From Rhodocyclaceae bacterium (lineage in GTDB: Bacteria > Pseudomonadota > Gammaproteobacteria > Burkholderiales > Rhodocyclaceae), in contig JAQTNA010000015.1 of NCBI GenBank assembly GCA_028714035.1, positions 1 through 64,000 on the forward strand: a stretch of DNA of 64,000 nucleotides, in the 5' to 3' direction. Below, in pieces: positions 16,680-26,328 of the stretch. Made by a program: the position numbers and the translations under genes. The notes under the pieces are model-generated. The model ran no database searches. It saw nothing but the letters and a program-made list of their open reading frames with translations, and was not told where the DNA came from. Within the stretch, counting starts at the first letter, position 1. Every line of letters begins with the position of its first letter.

Positions 16680-18764
16680 ATGCGCAACAATCAACCGGTC
16701 ACCAACGTCGAATACCGACTGAGGGACGACGTCGCCATCATTTCCCACACTGACGGGAAAGGCCGCATCACCTTCGTAAACGACGATTTCCTGGAAAGCA
16801 GCGGCTTCGAGAGGGAGGAACTGATCGGCCAGCCGCACAACATCGTGCGGCACCCGGATGTGCCCTCCGAGGTGTTCCGGGATCTCTGGGACACTGTGAA
16901 CGGCGGCAGGCCCTGGATGGCGGTGGTGAAGAACCGGCGCAAGGACGGTTCCCACTACTGGGTACGGGCCACCGTCACCCCGCGCCCCGGCGGCGGGTTC
17001 ATGTCCGTGCGCGTCAAGGCCTCCCCCGAAGACATCCGCCCCGCCGAAGCCTTGTTCAAGCAACTGTCTGCCAATCCTTCCCTTCGCCTGCACGAAGGCA
17101 GCCTCCTGCCCGGTGGCCTGCTGCATGGCCTGACCGGCATCATGCGCCGCGTGGACAACCTGGCCATGGGCACCAAGCTGGCCATGGTCATGGGCATCGG
17201 CATGACCATGTTGCTGGGAGCCCTGGCCAACGCCATCTTTTCCGCGGCGGACATCGAGCAGAAATTCCGCGCCTACATGGACCGGGACGTGGAGCAGATG
17301 CAGGCCTTCAACGGCATGTATGCCAATGGCCTACAGATGGGCCAGGCCCTGCGCAATGTCCTGCTGGATCCGGACAACCCCAAGGCCTACGACAACCTGA
17401 AATCCGCCTCGCGCCAGTTCTCCGAGGAGTTGGAACACGCCCGCAAGGTGTCGAGCAAAGAGGAGCAAGCCCTTCTGGACGGCCTGGCGGACAAGCGCGC
17501 CCGACAGGCACGGCTGCACGACGAGTTACTCCAGGCCGTCACCGCCAAACACCTGGCCGAAGCCAACAGCCGCCTGGTCAAGGAGGAAACCCCCCTGTGG
17601 CGTGAAATTCGCCAGCAACTCCTGGATGAAATCCGCATCATCAAGGAGCGAAGCGACAAGATGAAGACGAGTGTCGGCGACACGGTGGCCCGGGACAAGC
17701 AGCACAGCATGGTCATCGGCGCCCTGGCCGTCGTTTTCAGCGCCCTGCTCTTCTTGACCCTGATCAGCCGCATTGCCGGACAACTGCGCCACGCGCGCGA
17801 CACGGTACGCACCATCGCCTCCGGCGACCTGACCAAGCCGTTCCAGACGGGAAGCCACGATGAAGTGGGAGAAATCCTGACCCAGGTTGCCGTCCTGCGC
17901 AACCGCCTGCACGAAGCCATCAGCACCATCCACCAGTCGGCCCGGGCGCTGGACCGGGCCAGCACGGGCCTGGCCGATGCCAACAGCCAGGCCACCCGTG
18001 CCTCCAACACCCAGTCCGAATCCGTTACCGCCGTCGCCGCCGCCGTCGAGGAGTTGTCCGTGTCCGTGGACCACATGGGCGACAACGCACAAGCCGTCCT
18101 GGAGCTGGCCAAGGCTTCGGGGCAGGCCTCCCGGGACGGCGCGGAAGTCACCCACGCGGCGGCCAGCGAGGTCAGCAACGCGGCCCACACGGTAGGCAAC
18201 ACGGAGGAGCGCATCAGAACCCTGGCCGGCATGTCCACGGACATCTCCCGGGTGGTCTCGGTCATCAAGGAAATCGCCGAACAGACCAACATGCTGGCAC
18301 TGAACGCCGCGATTGAAGCCGCCCGTGCCGGCGAACAGGGACGCGGATTCGCCGTCGTGGCCGACGAGGTGAGGAAACTCGCCGAACGAACCGCGAATGC
18401 CACGCAGCAAATCACCGGCATGATCGCCCAGATCCAGGAGACCACGATCCAGGTCACGGACGAAGTGGTCTCGAGCAGCCGTCAGGTCTCGGAAGGCGCG
18501 AACCGCGCCCACGAGGCCGGTGATTCGGTCACGGCCATACGGGACAAATCCACCCAGGTTGAGCAGGCGGCCGGGGAAATCCGGGATGCCCTCCAGGAGC
18601 AAGGTACGGTGGTGCGGGAAATCGCCCGCAACATGGAACGCTTCACCCAGATGGTGAATGACGGCGCCAACGCCTCGCTCCACGCCTCCGGCGAGGCCCA
18701 CAAGGTCGCCCACCTGGCCCAACAACTGAACGAACTCGCGGGACAGTTCAGGGTGCGGGGCTGA
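16680..18764 (+). CDS. Aer-like PAS-domain methyl-accepting chemotaxis protein
   Basis: A 694-residue transducer feeding CheA/CheW, probably for redox or energy taxis. The N-terminal PAS domain (about residues 10-115) has the Aer-type string [17 protein letters not shown] and a [14 protein letters not shown] strand. In Aer this domain binds FAD. Next come a membrane segment (about 172-196), a four-helix periplasmic region (about 200-340), a second membrane segment (about 342-362) and HAMP (about 364-416). The MA signalling domain contains the hairpin tip [20 protein letters not shown]. Unlike E. coli Aer it has a periplasmic sensor between two membrane spans. The start has a GCAGGAA site. No che genes are nearby. 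Confidence 0.93.
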   Translation: MRNNQPVTNVEYRLRDDVAIISHTDGKGRITFVNDDFLESSGFEREELIGQPHNIVRHPDVPSEVFRDLWDTVNGGRPWMAVVKNRRKDGSHYWVRATVTPRPGGGFMSVRVKASPEDIRPAEALFKQLSANPSLRLHEGSLLPGGLLHGLTGIMRRVDNLAMGTKLAMVMGIGMTMLLGALANAIFSAADIEQKFRAYMDRDVEQMQAFNGMYANGLQMGQALRNVLLDPDNPKAYDNLKSASRQFSEELEHARKVSSKEEQALLDGLADKRARQARLHDELLQAVTAKHLAEANSRLVKEETPLWREIRQQLLDEIRIIKERSDKMKTSVGDTVARDKQHSMVIGALAVVFSALLFLTLISRIAGQLRHARDTVRTIASGDLTKPFQTGSHDEVGEILTQVAVLRNRLHEAISTIHQSARALDRASTGLADANSQATRASNTQSESVTAVAAAVEELSVSVDHMGDNAQAVLELAKASGQASRDGAEVTHAAASEVSNAAHTVGNTEERIRTLAGMSTDISRVVSVIKEIAEQTNMLALNAAIEAARAGEQGRGFAVVADEVRKLAERTANATQQITGMIAQIQETTIQVTDEVVSSSRQVSEGANRAHEAGDSVTAIRDKSTQVEQAAGEIRDALQEQGTVVREIARNMERFTQMVNDGANASLHASGEAHKVAHLAQQLNELAGQFRVRG

Positions 18765-18840
18765 AATTTGCAGAGTCCGGGATGGCAACCCGGCTCTTGT
18801 CTCGATCTTCGCGTCGCCCGCCTTGGCGTGCCATGATCGT

Positions 18841-18865
18841 TAGTTGACTATTTTAGTACACTAAA
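18841..18865. promoter_or_regulatory. Two tandem TAGT-nn-ACTA operator-like palindromes
   Basis: TAGTTGACTA (18841-18850) and TTTAGTACACTAAA (18852-18865) share the core TAGTnnACTA; the second extends to perfect 6-bp arms. Their centres are 13 bp apart. They lie about 80 nt upstream of the gene at 18943, and the first overlaps a possible -35 (TTGACT). This looks like a repressor or activator site; the regulator is unknown. Confidence 0.5.
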
Positions 18866-18877
18866 CCATCCTTGTAG

Positions 18878-18921
18878 CGTGGTTCCCCGCCGCTTCACTC
18901 GGCGACGGGACGGGAACCACG
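18878..18921 (+). promoter_or_regulatory. Stable stem-loop in the leader of the gene at 18943
   Basis: A perfect 10-bp outer stem (CGTGGTTCCC / GGGAACCACG) encloses a 5-bp inner stem (CGCCG / CGGCG) with a 7-nt loop and a 7-nt one-sided bulge. It ends 10 nt before the AAGGA ribosome site. There is no T tract, so it is more likely an mRNA-stability or regulatory structure than a terminator. Confidence 0.6.
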
Positions 18922-18942
18922 ACAACCCGAAAGGATGAAATC

Positions 18943-19350
18943 ATGAAGACCCTAAACGCTTCAACGATGTTTCCCGGCGGCGCTTCCACCTCCCGTTTCG
19001 CGTCGGCACGGGCTCTGGCCCTTTCGCTGGCCGAGTCGGACAGCGAACTCCTCGAACCCGAGATCGTTGCCTGGATAGATCGCCGCTCCGCCTTGGCCTC
19101 CCCCGTCCTGGAGGGTTGCGGCGGCCCCGACGCCTGGCACGACTACGGCATCTCCCATGGCGGACGTCTGGAGATTGAGCTTGGCGACGCCTCCTTCATC
19201 TTCGCCGAGACCAGTCCTTTCGACTCCTATGAACACTTCGGCCCCGGCCCCTTCAGGAACCTGCGCGACGCCCAGGGTAACGAGTCCGTCTGCCGCGTCG
19301 GCGGGGTGGACTGCATCCCCCTGGACGACGGAACCAGCCAACTGACTTAA
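18943..19350 (+). CDS. Small protein of unknown function
   Basis: A 135-residue soluble acidic protein I do not recognise. The first ~35 residues are Ser/Ala-rich and could be disordered. The core (about residues 55-130) is rich in Gly, Asp and aromatic residues, with GGPDAWHDYGISHGGRLEI and a PFDSYEHFGPGPFRNLRDA stretch, suggesting a compact folded domain. The AAGGATG ribosome site 5 nt upstream supports the start. It lies behind a hairpin leader and tandem operator-like palindromes and ~130 nt before a hemerythrin-like gene on the same strand, so the two may be co-expressed. Confidence 0.7.
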   Translation: MKTLNASTMFPGGASTSRFASARALALSLAESDSELLEPEIVAWIDRRSALASPVLEGCGGPDAWHDYGISHGGRLEIELGDASFIFAETSPFDSYEHFGPGPFRNLRDAQGNESVCRVGGVDCIPLDDGTSQLT

Positions 19351-19478
19351 AACCACTCCACGCCTCCCGATAACCGGCATCCCTGGCGATACCGGTTGGG
19401 CGCAGATTTCGGCAGGCGAATTCTCTTTAAGTCACTCGGCCTCGATGCCGCCTGCCGCTCCACATGAAGGAGTTCAAT

Positions 19479-19892
19479 ATGCTCGACCACATCCCTTTGC
19501 CCAATGATCGCCCCTCGTTCGATAACGCGCTGACGGTCATCCTCTCCGAGCATGCAACGCTTCGGAACATGGCCCTTGCCGCGTCACAGCGGCTCGAATA
19601 CTCCCCCGAAGATGCCACGTCCCTCGCGGCCGCCATGACCGCCCACGAAAGCTCCGAGGCGCGCCTTTTCGCACTCCCGTTCCTGACCAAGACGCCGAAG
19701 TCCGTCATCTCCACCGGCTCCCGCGCACGCCAGCGATGCCTCGCCTATACCTCGGGGAACTTCCACCACCGAGACCCTCGCGCCGCTGCAAACCTTTTCG
19801 TCGAAGCGCTCTTGGTCCACCTGGACGAGGAGGAGACCTGGCTGGCCCGGGAACAAGAACTCCACCACGAGCGACTGCTACAGTCCATTTAG
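19479..19892 (+). CDS. Hemerythrin-like helical-bundle protein
   Basis: A 137-residue protein whose His/Glu spacing resembles HHE cation-binding (hemerythrin-like) domains: LSEHATLRNMA, then TAHESSEARLF, then NFHHRDP and LVHLDEEETWL. Such four-helix bundles bind a diiron centre and sense or carry oxygen or nitric oxide, or repair Fe-S sites. The ATG at 19479 is chosen because AAGGAG lies 6 nt upstream; an in-frame ATG at 19464 has no site. It follows the unknown gene at 18943. Not all canonical ligand positions can be confirmed by eye, so iron binding is inference. Confidence 0.68.
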   Translation: MLDHIPLPNDRPSFDNALTVILSEHATLRNMALAASQRLEYSPEDATSLAAAMTAHESSEARLFALPFLTKTPKSVISTGSRARQRCLAYTSGNFHHRDPRAAANLFVEALLVHLDEEETWLAREQELHHERLLQSI

Positions 19893-20030
19893 GCCGAGCA
19901 AGCTGAAGTCACACCCCACATGCCGGAACTGCGTGCTGCCATGGGCGTTGTCTGGCAGCAACAGGCATTCGCCCCCCCAGATGATTGGTCGGGCGATGTT
20001 GGAACAGACCGCTAGCCTACCAGGGGAGCC

Positions 20031-20049
20031 CCCCCGGCTTTGCCGGGGG
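20031..20049. repeat. GC-rich hairpin between the hemerythrin-like gene and the next sensor gene
   Basis: CCCCCGGC and GCCGGGGG form an 8-bp stem around TTT. No T tract follows on the plus strand, so termination would be weak. The remaining ~200 nt of this gap hold a TTGACA at 20095 without a convincing -10 partner and nothing else I can identify. Confidence 0.4.
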
Positions 20050-20138
20050 ATACTTACTCTTGCATATATCTTCTACCAACATTTGCGCCTATTATTGACA
20101 TTTCTCTACTCTGGTACGCAACCTAGAAGATAACAACC

Positions 20139-22139
20139 ATGGCCAAGATCGCATCCTCGGCTACCACGGTTACACGGCACGGCGCGGGTGTCGCGCGTCA
20201 CTTCGGCTGGCTGCTGATATTCGCGGTCCTGGCGACCAGCATGGGTGCCATCAGCCTGGCCGTTTCCACAGCCTGGGACGCCAAGGAACATTATCGGCGG
20301 GAAGCGGAAGGCCTCACGGAAAACACGGCCCGAGCGCTCGACACCACCATCTCGTCGAGCACGAAGGCGATTGACCTGACCCTGAGGGCGATCAAGGACG
20401 AACTGGAACTGCGTCTGGCCCAGGGAGCGCTGGGTGGGACTGCCGTGAATGCCCTCATCGAAAGGCACCATGGGCGCCTCTCCGAACTGGAAGGGATACG
20501 CGTCACGGACGCACGAGGGACCGTGCTCTGGGGCACCGGGGTAGACCCGAAGGCGCCCGCGACCTACGGCAACAGGAATTTCTTTTCCGTGCTGCGCGAT
20601 GGGCCAGGCGATGCCATGCTCATCACCGAGCCCCTGTTGGGCAAGGTCTCCAACAAATGGGTCATCGCTTTCGTGCGACGCTACGATCGGCCCGATGGTT
20701 CGTTCGGCGGCGTCATCTCGGCGGCACTTCCGGTAGACCATTTCGCCGCCCTGCTCACGAAGCTGCGCCATGGAGACCGGGATACGAGCCTGTTGCGCGA
20801 CAGCCGAACCGGCGGACTGATCGCACGCCACCCGCCCATCCCTGGCCCGGCCGGGCAGATCGGCAACACGGGATATTCCCGGGAATTGGCCGAGCAGCTC
20901 GCGTCGGGCGTACGCGAGGGAACCTTCTTCACGCCATCCGGGGCGGACAAGGTGGCCAGAATCGTGTCCTTCCGCCGGCTCGCCCATGCTCCATTCATCG
21001 TCATCGCGGGGGTTTCCACCGAGGACTACTTCGCCGAATGGCGCATGGAAACGAAGAGAAGCGCCTGGCTGGTTGCCGTATTCATCCTGGTCCTGCTGGT
21101 TCTCGCCCGGCTGATCTGGCATGCCTGGGACCGACAGGCCCGACACGCGGCGGACGTAAGTGCCGCCAACGAGCTTCTGGCCAGCAGAAAGGCAGAATTG
21201 CATCAGCTGAACGTCGAGCTTGAACGGCGCGTCGAGGAGCGCACCGCAAAAATGCGCCTCAGCGCCAGCATCGTCGAGCACACCAGCGAGGGCGCCATGG
21301 TGACCGACGAGCGGAGCACCATCCTGTCCGTCAACCCGGCTTTCGTGGACATCACCGGATACAGTGCAGAGGAAGTCGTCGGCAAGACGCCCCGGATTCT
21401 GCGTTCAGAGCATCATGACGGCGAGTTCTACCGCCAGATGTGGGCTTCCTTGGTCAATTCCGGGCATTGGCAGGGTGAAGTCTGGAACCGCCGCAAGAAC
21501 GGCGAGATCTACCTGGAACAACTCACCATCAATACCGTCGCCACCGATGGCGGCGGCACGACCCGGTATGTGGGCGTGTTCAGCGATATCACCGAGCGCC
21601 ACCACAGGAGCGAACGCATTCGACACCTGGCATTTCACGATGCGCTCACCGGGCTGCCGAACCGGATGTTGTTCGAGGAAAGGTTGCAGCACGCGCTCGC
21701 CCGGGGCCGGCGGGAAGGCACAAGGCTATCCGTGACCTTTATTGATCTTGATGGCTTCAAAGCGGTCAACGATGCACTGGGGCACGATGTTGGGGACGTT
21801 CTGCTCCAGGACGTGGCAAAGCATCTGGTCAGTTGCTTGCGACGGGGCCTCGACACCGTCGCCCGCCTGGGTGGCGACGAATTCGTCATTCTGATGGAAG
21901 ATCTCAACGCCAACGACGACTGCACGCGGATCGCGGCCAAGATCATCGCCCAGATATCCACGCCGATGGAACTGCGCGGGCATACCGTGCGCGTCGGCGC
22001 CTCCGCGGGTATCGCCTTCTTCCCCGAAGCTGGCGACGACGCCCACGTGCTCATGAAGCATGCCGATGCAGCCATGTATGAAGCGAAGAACGCGGGCAAG
22101 GGTTGCTACCGGACGTTTCTGGCCGCCACCCAGCCCTGA
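20139..22139 (+). CDS. Membrane diguanylate cyclase, Cache-PAS-GGDEF
   Basis: A 666-residue sensor enzyme synthesising c-di-GMP. A membrane segment (about residues 24-46) and a second one (about 303-325) enclose a periplasmic double-Cache-type domain with YGNRNFFSVLRDG and FGGVISAALPVDHFAALL. A short coiled coil (about 340-370) leads into a PAS domain (about 372-485) containing NPAFVDITGYSAEEVVGKTP and a PAC-like end (YVGVFSDITERH). The GGDEF domain (about 500-660) has an intact GGDEF motif and an I-site RGLD five residues before it. Periplasmic ligands (amino acids, organic acids) are usual for Cache domains; the ligand here is unknown. Confidence 0.93.
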   Translation: MAKIASSATTVTRHGAGVARHFGWLLIFAVLATSMGAISLAVSTAWDAKEHYRREAEGLTENTARALDTTISSSTKAIDLTLRAIKDELELRLAQGALGGTAVNALIERHHGRLSELEGIRVTDARGTVLWGTGVDPKAPATYGNRNFFSVLRDGPGDAMLITEPLLGKVSNKWVIAFVRRYDRPDGSFGGVISAALPVDHFAALLTKLRHGDRDTSLLRDSRTGGLIARHPPIPGPAGQIGNTGYSRELAEQLASGVREGTFFTPSGADKVARIVSFRRLAHAPFIVIAGVSTEDYFAEWRMETKRSAWLVAVFILVLLVLARLIWHAWDRQARHAADVSAANELLASRKAELHQLNVELERRVEERTAKMRLSASIVEHTSEGAMVTDERSTILSVNPAFVDITGYSAEEVVGKTPRILRSEHHDGEFYRQMWASLVNSGHWQGEVWNRRKNGEIYLEQLTINTVATDGGGTTRYVGVFSDITERHHRSERIRHLAFHDALTGLPNRMLFEERLQHALARGRREGTRLSVTFIDLDGFKAVNDALGHDVGDVLLQDVAKHLVSCLRRGLDTVARLGGDEFVILMEDLNANDDCTRIAAKIIAQISTPMELRGHTVRVGASAGIAFFPEAGDDAHVLMKHADAAMYEAKNAGKGCYRTFLAATQP

Positions 22140-22199
22140 AGTTGGGAAGTCGGCCCGAACCGTCAGGCCGGACCAGGCCGAAAATCTGAACCGTCCGGC

Positions 22200-23207
22200 T
22201 TAGAGTATGGCCCGGCCGACGTACCAGGCCAGGGCGGCCATGATGGCGCTGCACGGAATGGTCAGCACCCAGGCCCAGACGATGCTGCTGGCGATACCCC
22301 AGCGCACGTTCCGGGTACCGGTGGTGGATCCCACGCCGACGATGGCACCGGTGATGGTGTGGGTGGTGGACACGGGAATACCCAGGAATCCGGCCAGAAA
22401 AAGGGTGATGGCCCCGCCGGTTTCCGCGCAGAACCCACCCACGGGCTTCAGCTTCGTGATCTTCTGTCCCATGGTACGCACGATACGCCAGCCGCCGAAC
22501 AGGGTGCCCAGGCCCATGGCCAGATAGCAAGCCAGGATGACCCAGGTGGGCATGGAATCATTGGAGGCGGAATAGCCGGTGGCGATGAGCAGCATCCAGA
22601 TGATGCCCATGGTCTTCTGCGCATCGTTGCCGCCATGCCCCAGGCTGTAAAGGGAGGCGGAAACGAGTTGCAGGCGCCGGAACCAGCGGTCCACCTTGCG
22701 CGGCGTGGAGTGGAAGAACAACCGGGACACGATCACCATCAGAGCCGAGCCGAGGATGAAGCCCAGGATCGGAGAAACAAGGATGAAGGCGATGGTCTTG
22801 CCCAGGCCGGACCACATGAGCACGCCCGGCCCGCCCTTGACCAGCCCGGCGCCCACCAGGCCGCCGATCAGGGCATGGGAAGAACTGGATGGAATACCGT
22901 AGTACCAGGTGATGAGATTCCAGAGTACGGCCCCCACCAGGGCGCCGAAGACCACGTAATGATCCACGATGGCCGGGTCTATGGTGCCCTTGCCCACCGT
23001 GGTCGCGACCTTGAGATGGAAAACCGTCAGGGCCAGCACGTTGAAGAACGCGGCAAAAGCCACCGCCTGATGCGGCTTCAGGACGCCGGTGGAAACGACG
23101 GTGGCGATGGAATTGGCGGCATCATGGAAGCCGTTCATGAAATCGAACAGCAGGGCCAGGGCCACCAGCAGGACCACGACCCACAGGCCGATGTGGAGGG
23201 AATGCAT
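22200..23207 (-). CDS. Low-affinity inorganic phosphate transporter (Pit family)
   Basis: A 335-residue membrane transporter taking up metal-phosphate with protons. Both Pit signature repeats are visible: DFMNGFHDAANSIATVVSTG near the N terminus and LGHGGNDAQKTMGII near the middle, each in a set of five hydrophobic helices. It is shorter than PitA of E. coli (499), as in the group that travels with a DUF47 gene. That gene lies 18 nt upstream on the same strand, so the two form an operon. Confidence 0.93.
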   Translation of the reverse strand: MHSLHIGLWVVVLLVALALLFDFMNGFHDAANSIATVVSTGVLKPHQAVAFAAFFNVLALTVFHLKVATTVGKGTIDPAIVDHYVVFGALVGAVLWNLITWYYGIPSSSSHALIGGLVGAGLVKGGPGVLMWSGLGKTIAFILVSPILGFILGSALMVIVSRLFFHSTPRKVDRWFRRLQLVSASLYSLGHGGNDAQKTMGIIWMLLIATGYSASNDSMPTWVILACYLAMGLGTLFGGWRIVRTMGQKITKLKPVGGFCAETGGAITLFLAGFLGIPVSTTHTITGAIVGVGSTTGTRNVRWGIASSIVWAWVLTIPCSAIMAALAWYVGRAIL

Positions 23208-23225
23208 GAGGCGGAGTGAGCGGTG

Positions 23226-23864
23226 TCAGGAGTTTTCCAGGACGATGCCTTCGACGATATTGGCAACGTCCTCGCAACGATCCGTGATGGTTTCCAGAAG
23301 TTCGTAGATCGCCTTCAACTTCAGGATCTGGCGCACATCCGGCTCATTGCGGAACAGGGCGGAAAGGGCCGAGCGCATGACACGGTCCGCTTCCGATTCC
23401 AGGCTGTCTATCTCCTGGCAGAGCTTGAGAATCGCCGGTGCGTTCTCCATGTCGTGCAGCAGGGCGACGACGGATCGCACGTGGTCACAGCAAATCTGGC
23501 AGATGTCGGCCAGCTGCCGCGCCTCGGAGGTCACCGAGCGTATGTCGTAGAGCACCATGGACTCGGCCACGTCCTGGATCATGTCCAGGATGTCATCCAT
23601 GCTGGTGATCAGCTGATGGATGCTCTCCCGGTCCAGCGGCGTAATGAAGGTCCGGTGCAGGAGCGCCACCGTCTCGTGGGTAATGTCATCGGCCCGGCTT
23701 TCTATGGTGTCAATGCGTTGGGCGATCGCCTCCGCACGCTCCATCGAGTCGCCCACCGCCGACATGAGGGCAGACAGTTCACTGCCTCCCGCGACGATCT
23801 GTTCGGCGTGAGCGATGAACAGATCGAAGAATTTCCCCTCGCGGGGCATGAAACGCCCGAACAT
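23226..23864 (-). CDS. DUF47 (PhoU-like) partner of the Pit transporter
   Basis: A 212-residue all-helical cytosolic protein of the DUF47/TIGR00153 family, distantly like PhoU. Typical segments are MPREGKFFDLFIAHAEQI, the acidic IDTIESRADDITHE helix (likely metal-binding), DRESIHQLITSMDDILD, and the final YELLETITDRCEDVANIVEG. It probably controls the transporter encoded 18 nt downstream. Length fits the family (about 210-225). Confidence 0.92.
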   Translation of the reverse strand: MFGRFMPREGKFFDLFIAHAEQIVAGGSELSALMSAVGDSMERAEAIAQRIDTIESRADDITHETVALLHRTFITPLDRESIHQLITSMDDILDMIQDVAESMVLYDIRSVTSEARQLADICQICCDHVRSVVALLHDMENAPAILKLCQEIDSLESEADRVMRSALSALFRNEPDVRQILKLKAIYELLETITDRCEDVANIVEGIVLENS

Positions 23865-23990
23865 CGGTTTTTCCGGCTTGAAATAAAAGCGTCATTCTAC
23901 CCGGAGAAAAGGCAGGCGCGCTGAAACAGTTGCCTCAATCTCTTGTGAACCCCGTTTGGCTCATCCCGCCCCAGGCCCCGCCGACGCGAC

Positions 23991-25160
23991 TCAGGAAGCG
24001 AGCACCTCATCCAGAACCCGGCGGCAGGCGGGCGCGGTTGCCGGAGGAAGGGGATCGGCCTGGAACGCCTGCTCCAGTACCTCGGCCAGCTCCGCCGGCT
24101 CCCCGAGACGCGCCACCGCGCCCTTCTCCCAGGTTTCCAGGTAATGCCGCAGCTTGGTCCCAACGCCCGCATCGGCGAGCGCCAGTCCGGCGCGAGGGCG
24201 CCCCCACGAAGCCGCCAGTATCCAGCCATGCAGGCTGCTGCCACACCAGGCGCGGCCCCCCTGAATCAGGGCGCAGAGTTCCAGGATGTCCGGGGTCTCG
24301 GCCACCCAACAGCGGCCCGGTGCCATGCGCGACGCCAGGCGGCGATAGCCATCCAGATCGTCGTGCCAGGGGGCCGCGCCTGCGCGCAGGAAGACGATGC
24401 CCAGGCCGCGGGCCGCCGCCACCCTCTCCAGGCGGGAGGCCATGAGGGCGAGCGTGGCGTCATCGCAAAAATCGGCGCTGAACTGCACCGCCAGATAGCC
24501 CCCGGGGAAATGGCCCCGCACCGCCGCCGGCTCACCGAGCAGGGCATGCCCGGAAATCGGGCCGGACAACACTTCCGCCGCAAGCGAAGCGGTGTCGGGC
24601 ATCAGCGTCGCCGGCAGAAAAGCGCCTGACAGATGTTCCAGGGTGCGCCAGTCACGGACACCGACAAAACTCGCCTGGTGCAGGCAATGGAGCACCTCGT
24701 GGCGCAGCATCGCGGGCACCTGATCCAGGGCTTCGCCCCCCACTCCCAGGAAGAGAGTCCGGCTACCCCTGGGCAGACGCTCCGCCGCCACCACGTAGGG
24801 TGCGGATCGGGAACATCCCAGGCGGCCCCTGGCCCAGCCCAGCCCGGCCCCACCCTCATCCTGCCGGGAAAGCATCTCTCTCGCTTTCTCCGCAGGCAGC
24901 GTCATGATGGCCGCCTGCCAGGCGCTGCAAGTCAATAGTTCGCCGCCCACATGAATCAGGTCCACGGCCCGGTTGCCCAAGCGGGCCAGGGCCTCGTCCA
25001 GGGGCAGCACCTGATGGCCGCCCCAGGCACGCAGGTCAGCGGCCACCAGGCCCGCATGCAGCCGTTCCCGTTGCGGCATGAGCGCGTCCAGCACATGGGG
25101 GAACAGCATGTCCCCCAGGTTGTGCCGGTCAAAGGCGCCGAAGAGGATGACCGGACGCAT
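23991..25160 (-). CDS. Polysaccharide pyruvyl transferase family protein
   Basis: A 389-residue protein resembling the CsaB/WcaK family, which adds ketal-pyruvyl groups to cell-surface glycans. The N terminus (FGAFDRHNLGDMLF) has the G-x-x-N-x-G-D pattern of the family, and IHVGGELL marks the next strand. The C-terminal GT-B-like half carries AWCGSSLHGWILAASWGRP, close to the conserved S-x-R/H-G family motif. It is 14 nt downstream of the CitE-like lyase gene and probably co-transcribed. No capsule or polysaccharide locus is nearby, so the acceptor glycan is unknown. Confidence 0.83.
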   Translation of the reverse strand: MRPVILFGAFDRHNLGDMLFPHVLDALMPQRERLHAGLVAADLRAWGGHQVLPLDEALARLGNRAVDLIHVGGELLTCSAWQAAIMTLPAEKAREMLSRQDEGGAGLGWARGRLGCSRSAPYVVAAERLPRGSRTLFLGVGGEALDQVPAMLRHEVLHCLHQASFVGVRDWRTLEHLSGAFLPATLMPDTASLAAEVLSGPISGHALLGEPAAVRGHFPGGYLAVQFSADFCDDATLALMASRLERVAAARGLGIVFLRAGAAPWHDDLDGYRRLASRMAPGRCWVAETPDILELCALIQGGRAWCGSSLHGWILAASWGRPRAGLALADAGVGTKLRHYLETWEKGAVARLGEPAELAEVLEQAFQADPLPPATAPACRRVLDEVLAS

Positions 25161-25174
25161 GGCCGAGTCCGGTT

Positions 25175-26152
25175 TCAGAAAAACCGCCGGTCGGCTTCGT
25201 CAGGCAGCGCCATGCCGGTCGCCCGGGCGCGTTGCAGGAGTTCCCAGTAGTAGCGGTAGGACGCCCGGTCATGCAACCGGCCCTGGTGCGAGATGGGCCC
25301 CCAGTGATGGTCCTGGGCAGAGGCCAGGATGGCCCCCGCCGCCTCCACCTCGGCGAAGTCGGGCCGCATGGCTTCCAGGATGGGGCGGATCTGGTTGGGA
25401 TGGATGCTCCACATGCGCAGGTATCCGAATTCCCGACGCGCTCTCTTCGCATCCTCGAATACCACCGCGGCGTCCTTCAGTTCCGTGCACACGTTGTGAC
25501 TGGGCACCACGCCGTTGCCCAGGGCCGCGGCCGCGATCTCGCACTTGGCCCGGGCCACCAGGGGATGCTGGAACTGGCCCGGACTCTTCATGGCGGAACC
25601 GGGGATGGCGCCGTGATGGGCACTGACGAAGTCCATGAGTCCGAAGTCCAGGGATTCCACGCCGGGCAAACCGGCGATGGCCCAGGCGTCCCGGAGCGCG
25701 CCGTGGGTCTCGATCAGCACATGCACGGGAATTTGCCGGGCCAGGCCATGGCGCGCCTCGGCCTCCCTCAACGCCGCGATCTGCGCCGTCACGTCGGCCA
25801 GCGACCGGGGCTTGGGCAGGGTCAGGAAAGGCAGACGACTGCCCGCCCCGGCCACCAGGATGTCCAGATCCATCCGCCAATGGGGGTGGGTGATGTCGTG
25901 GATACGCGCCGCCACCCGGCCGTAACGGTTGTCGGCGGACATGATCAGGCTCGCGCACAGGGCCGCATGTTCGGCTTCGGCACCGGCCCGGGCGCCATCC
26001 TCGCAGTCGCAGGTGATGTCGAACACCGGCCCCATCTCGCCCTGGAGGCCCAGCGCCTTGGTGATCAGCTTCTCGCTGCCGGCGTAGTGATCCACGGCGG
26101 GCAGGATGGGAAACGGCTTCTCGCCGGAAAACAGAACTTGGTCAGGATGCAT
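25175..26152 (-). CDS. HpcH/HpaI aldolase/citrate lyase (CitE-like) family protein
   Basis: A 325-residue TIM-barrel lyase of the CitE/malyl-CoA lyase group. The acidic Mg site is suggested by DITCDCEDGARAG near residue 45-57 and the Glu of HVLIETHGALRDAW. FLTLPKPRS and LDFGLMDFVSAHHG are the other barrel-strand motifs. Likely reactions are cleavage or formation of 3-hydroxyacyl-CoA esters such as malyl-CoA, but no CoA transferase or glyoxylate-pathway gene is beside it. It leads a two-gene unit with the pyruvyl transferase gene. Specific substrate uncertain. Confidence 0.82.
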   Translation of the reverse strand: MHPDQVLFSGEKPFPILPAVDHYAGSEKLITKALGLQGEMGPVFDITCDCEDGARAGAEAEHAALCASLIMSADNRYGRVAARIHDITHPHWRMDLDILVAGAGSRLPFLTLPKPRSLADVTAQIAALREAEARHGLARQIPVHVLIETHGALRDAWAIAGLPGVESLDFGLMDFVSAHHGAIPGSAMKSPGQFQHPLVARAKCEIAAAALGNGVVPSHNVCTELKDAAVVFEDAKRARREFGYLRMWSIHPNQIRPILEAMRPDFAEVEAAGAILASAQDHHWGPISHQGRLHDRASYRYYWELLQRARATGMALPDEADRRFF

Positions 26153-26244
26153 GGCGGTACGTTAGGCGAAGGGACATCCGGAACGAGCCCCTGGCCCATC
26201 CGTCGTGAAAGGCACTAGTTTAGCCAAACGGAAGAAGGGCGGCC

Positions 26245-26284
26245 AAAAAATGAAGCGGGCAGGTTCCGGGGAGAACCTGCCCGC
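26245..26284 (-). terminator. Rho-independent terminator after soxB
   Basis: A 12-bp perfect stem (GCGGGCAGGTTC / GAACCTGCCCGC, 26255-26284) around a 6-nt loop is followed on the minus strand by TTCATTTTTT. It lies ~45 nt past the soxB stop and closes the tsuA-soxYZAXB operon. Confidence 0.88.
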
Positions 26285-26328
26285 ATATTCTTCGCTTCAC
26301 ATCCTTCAGTCGGCCTCGATGCGATTGC

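Noticed and set aside
20095..20123. Possible sigma-70 or sigma-54 promoter before the Cache-PAS-GGDEF gene
   Set aside because: TTGACA is good, but no -10 occurs at 15-19 nt and the GG/GC spacing needed for sigma-54 is wrong.
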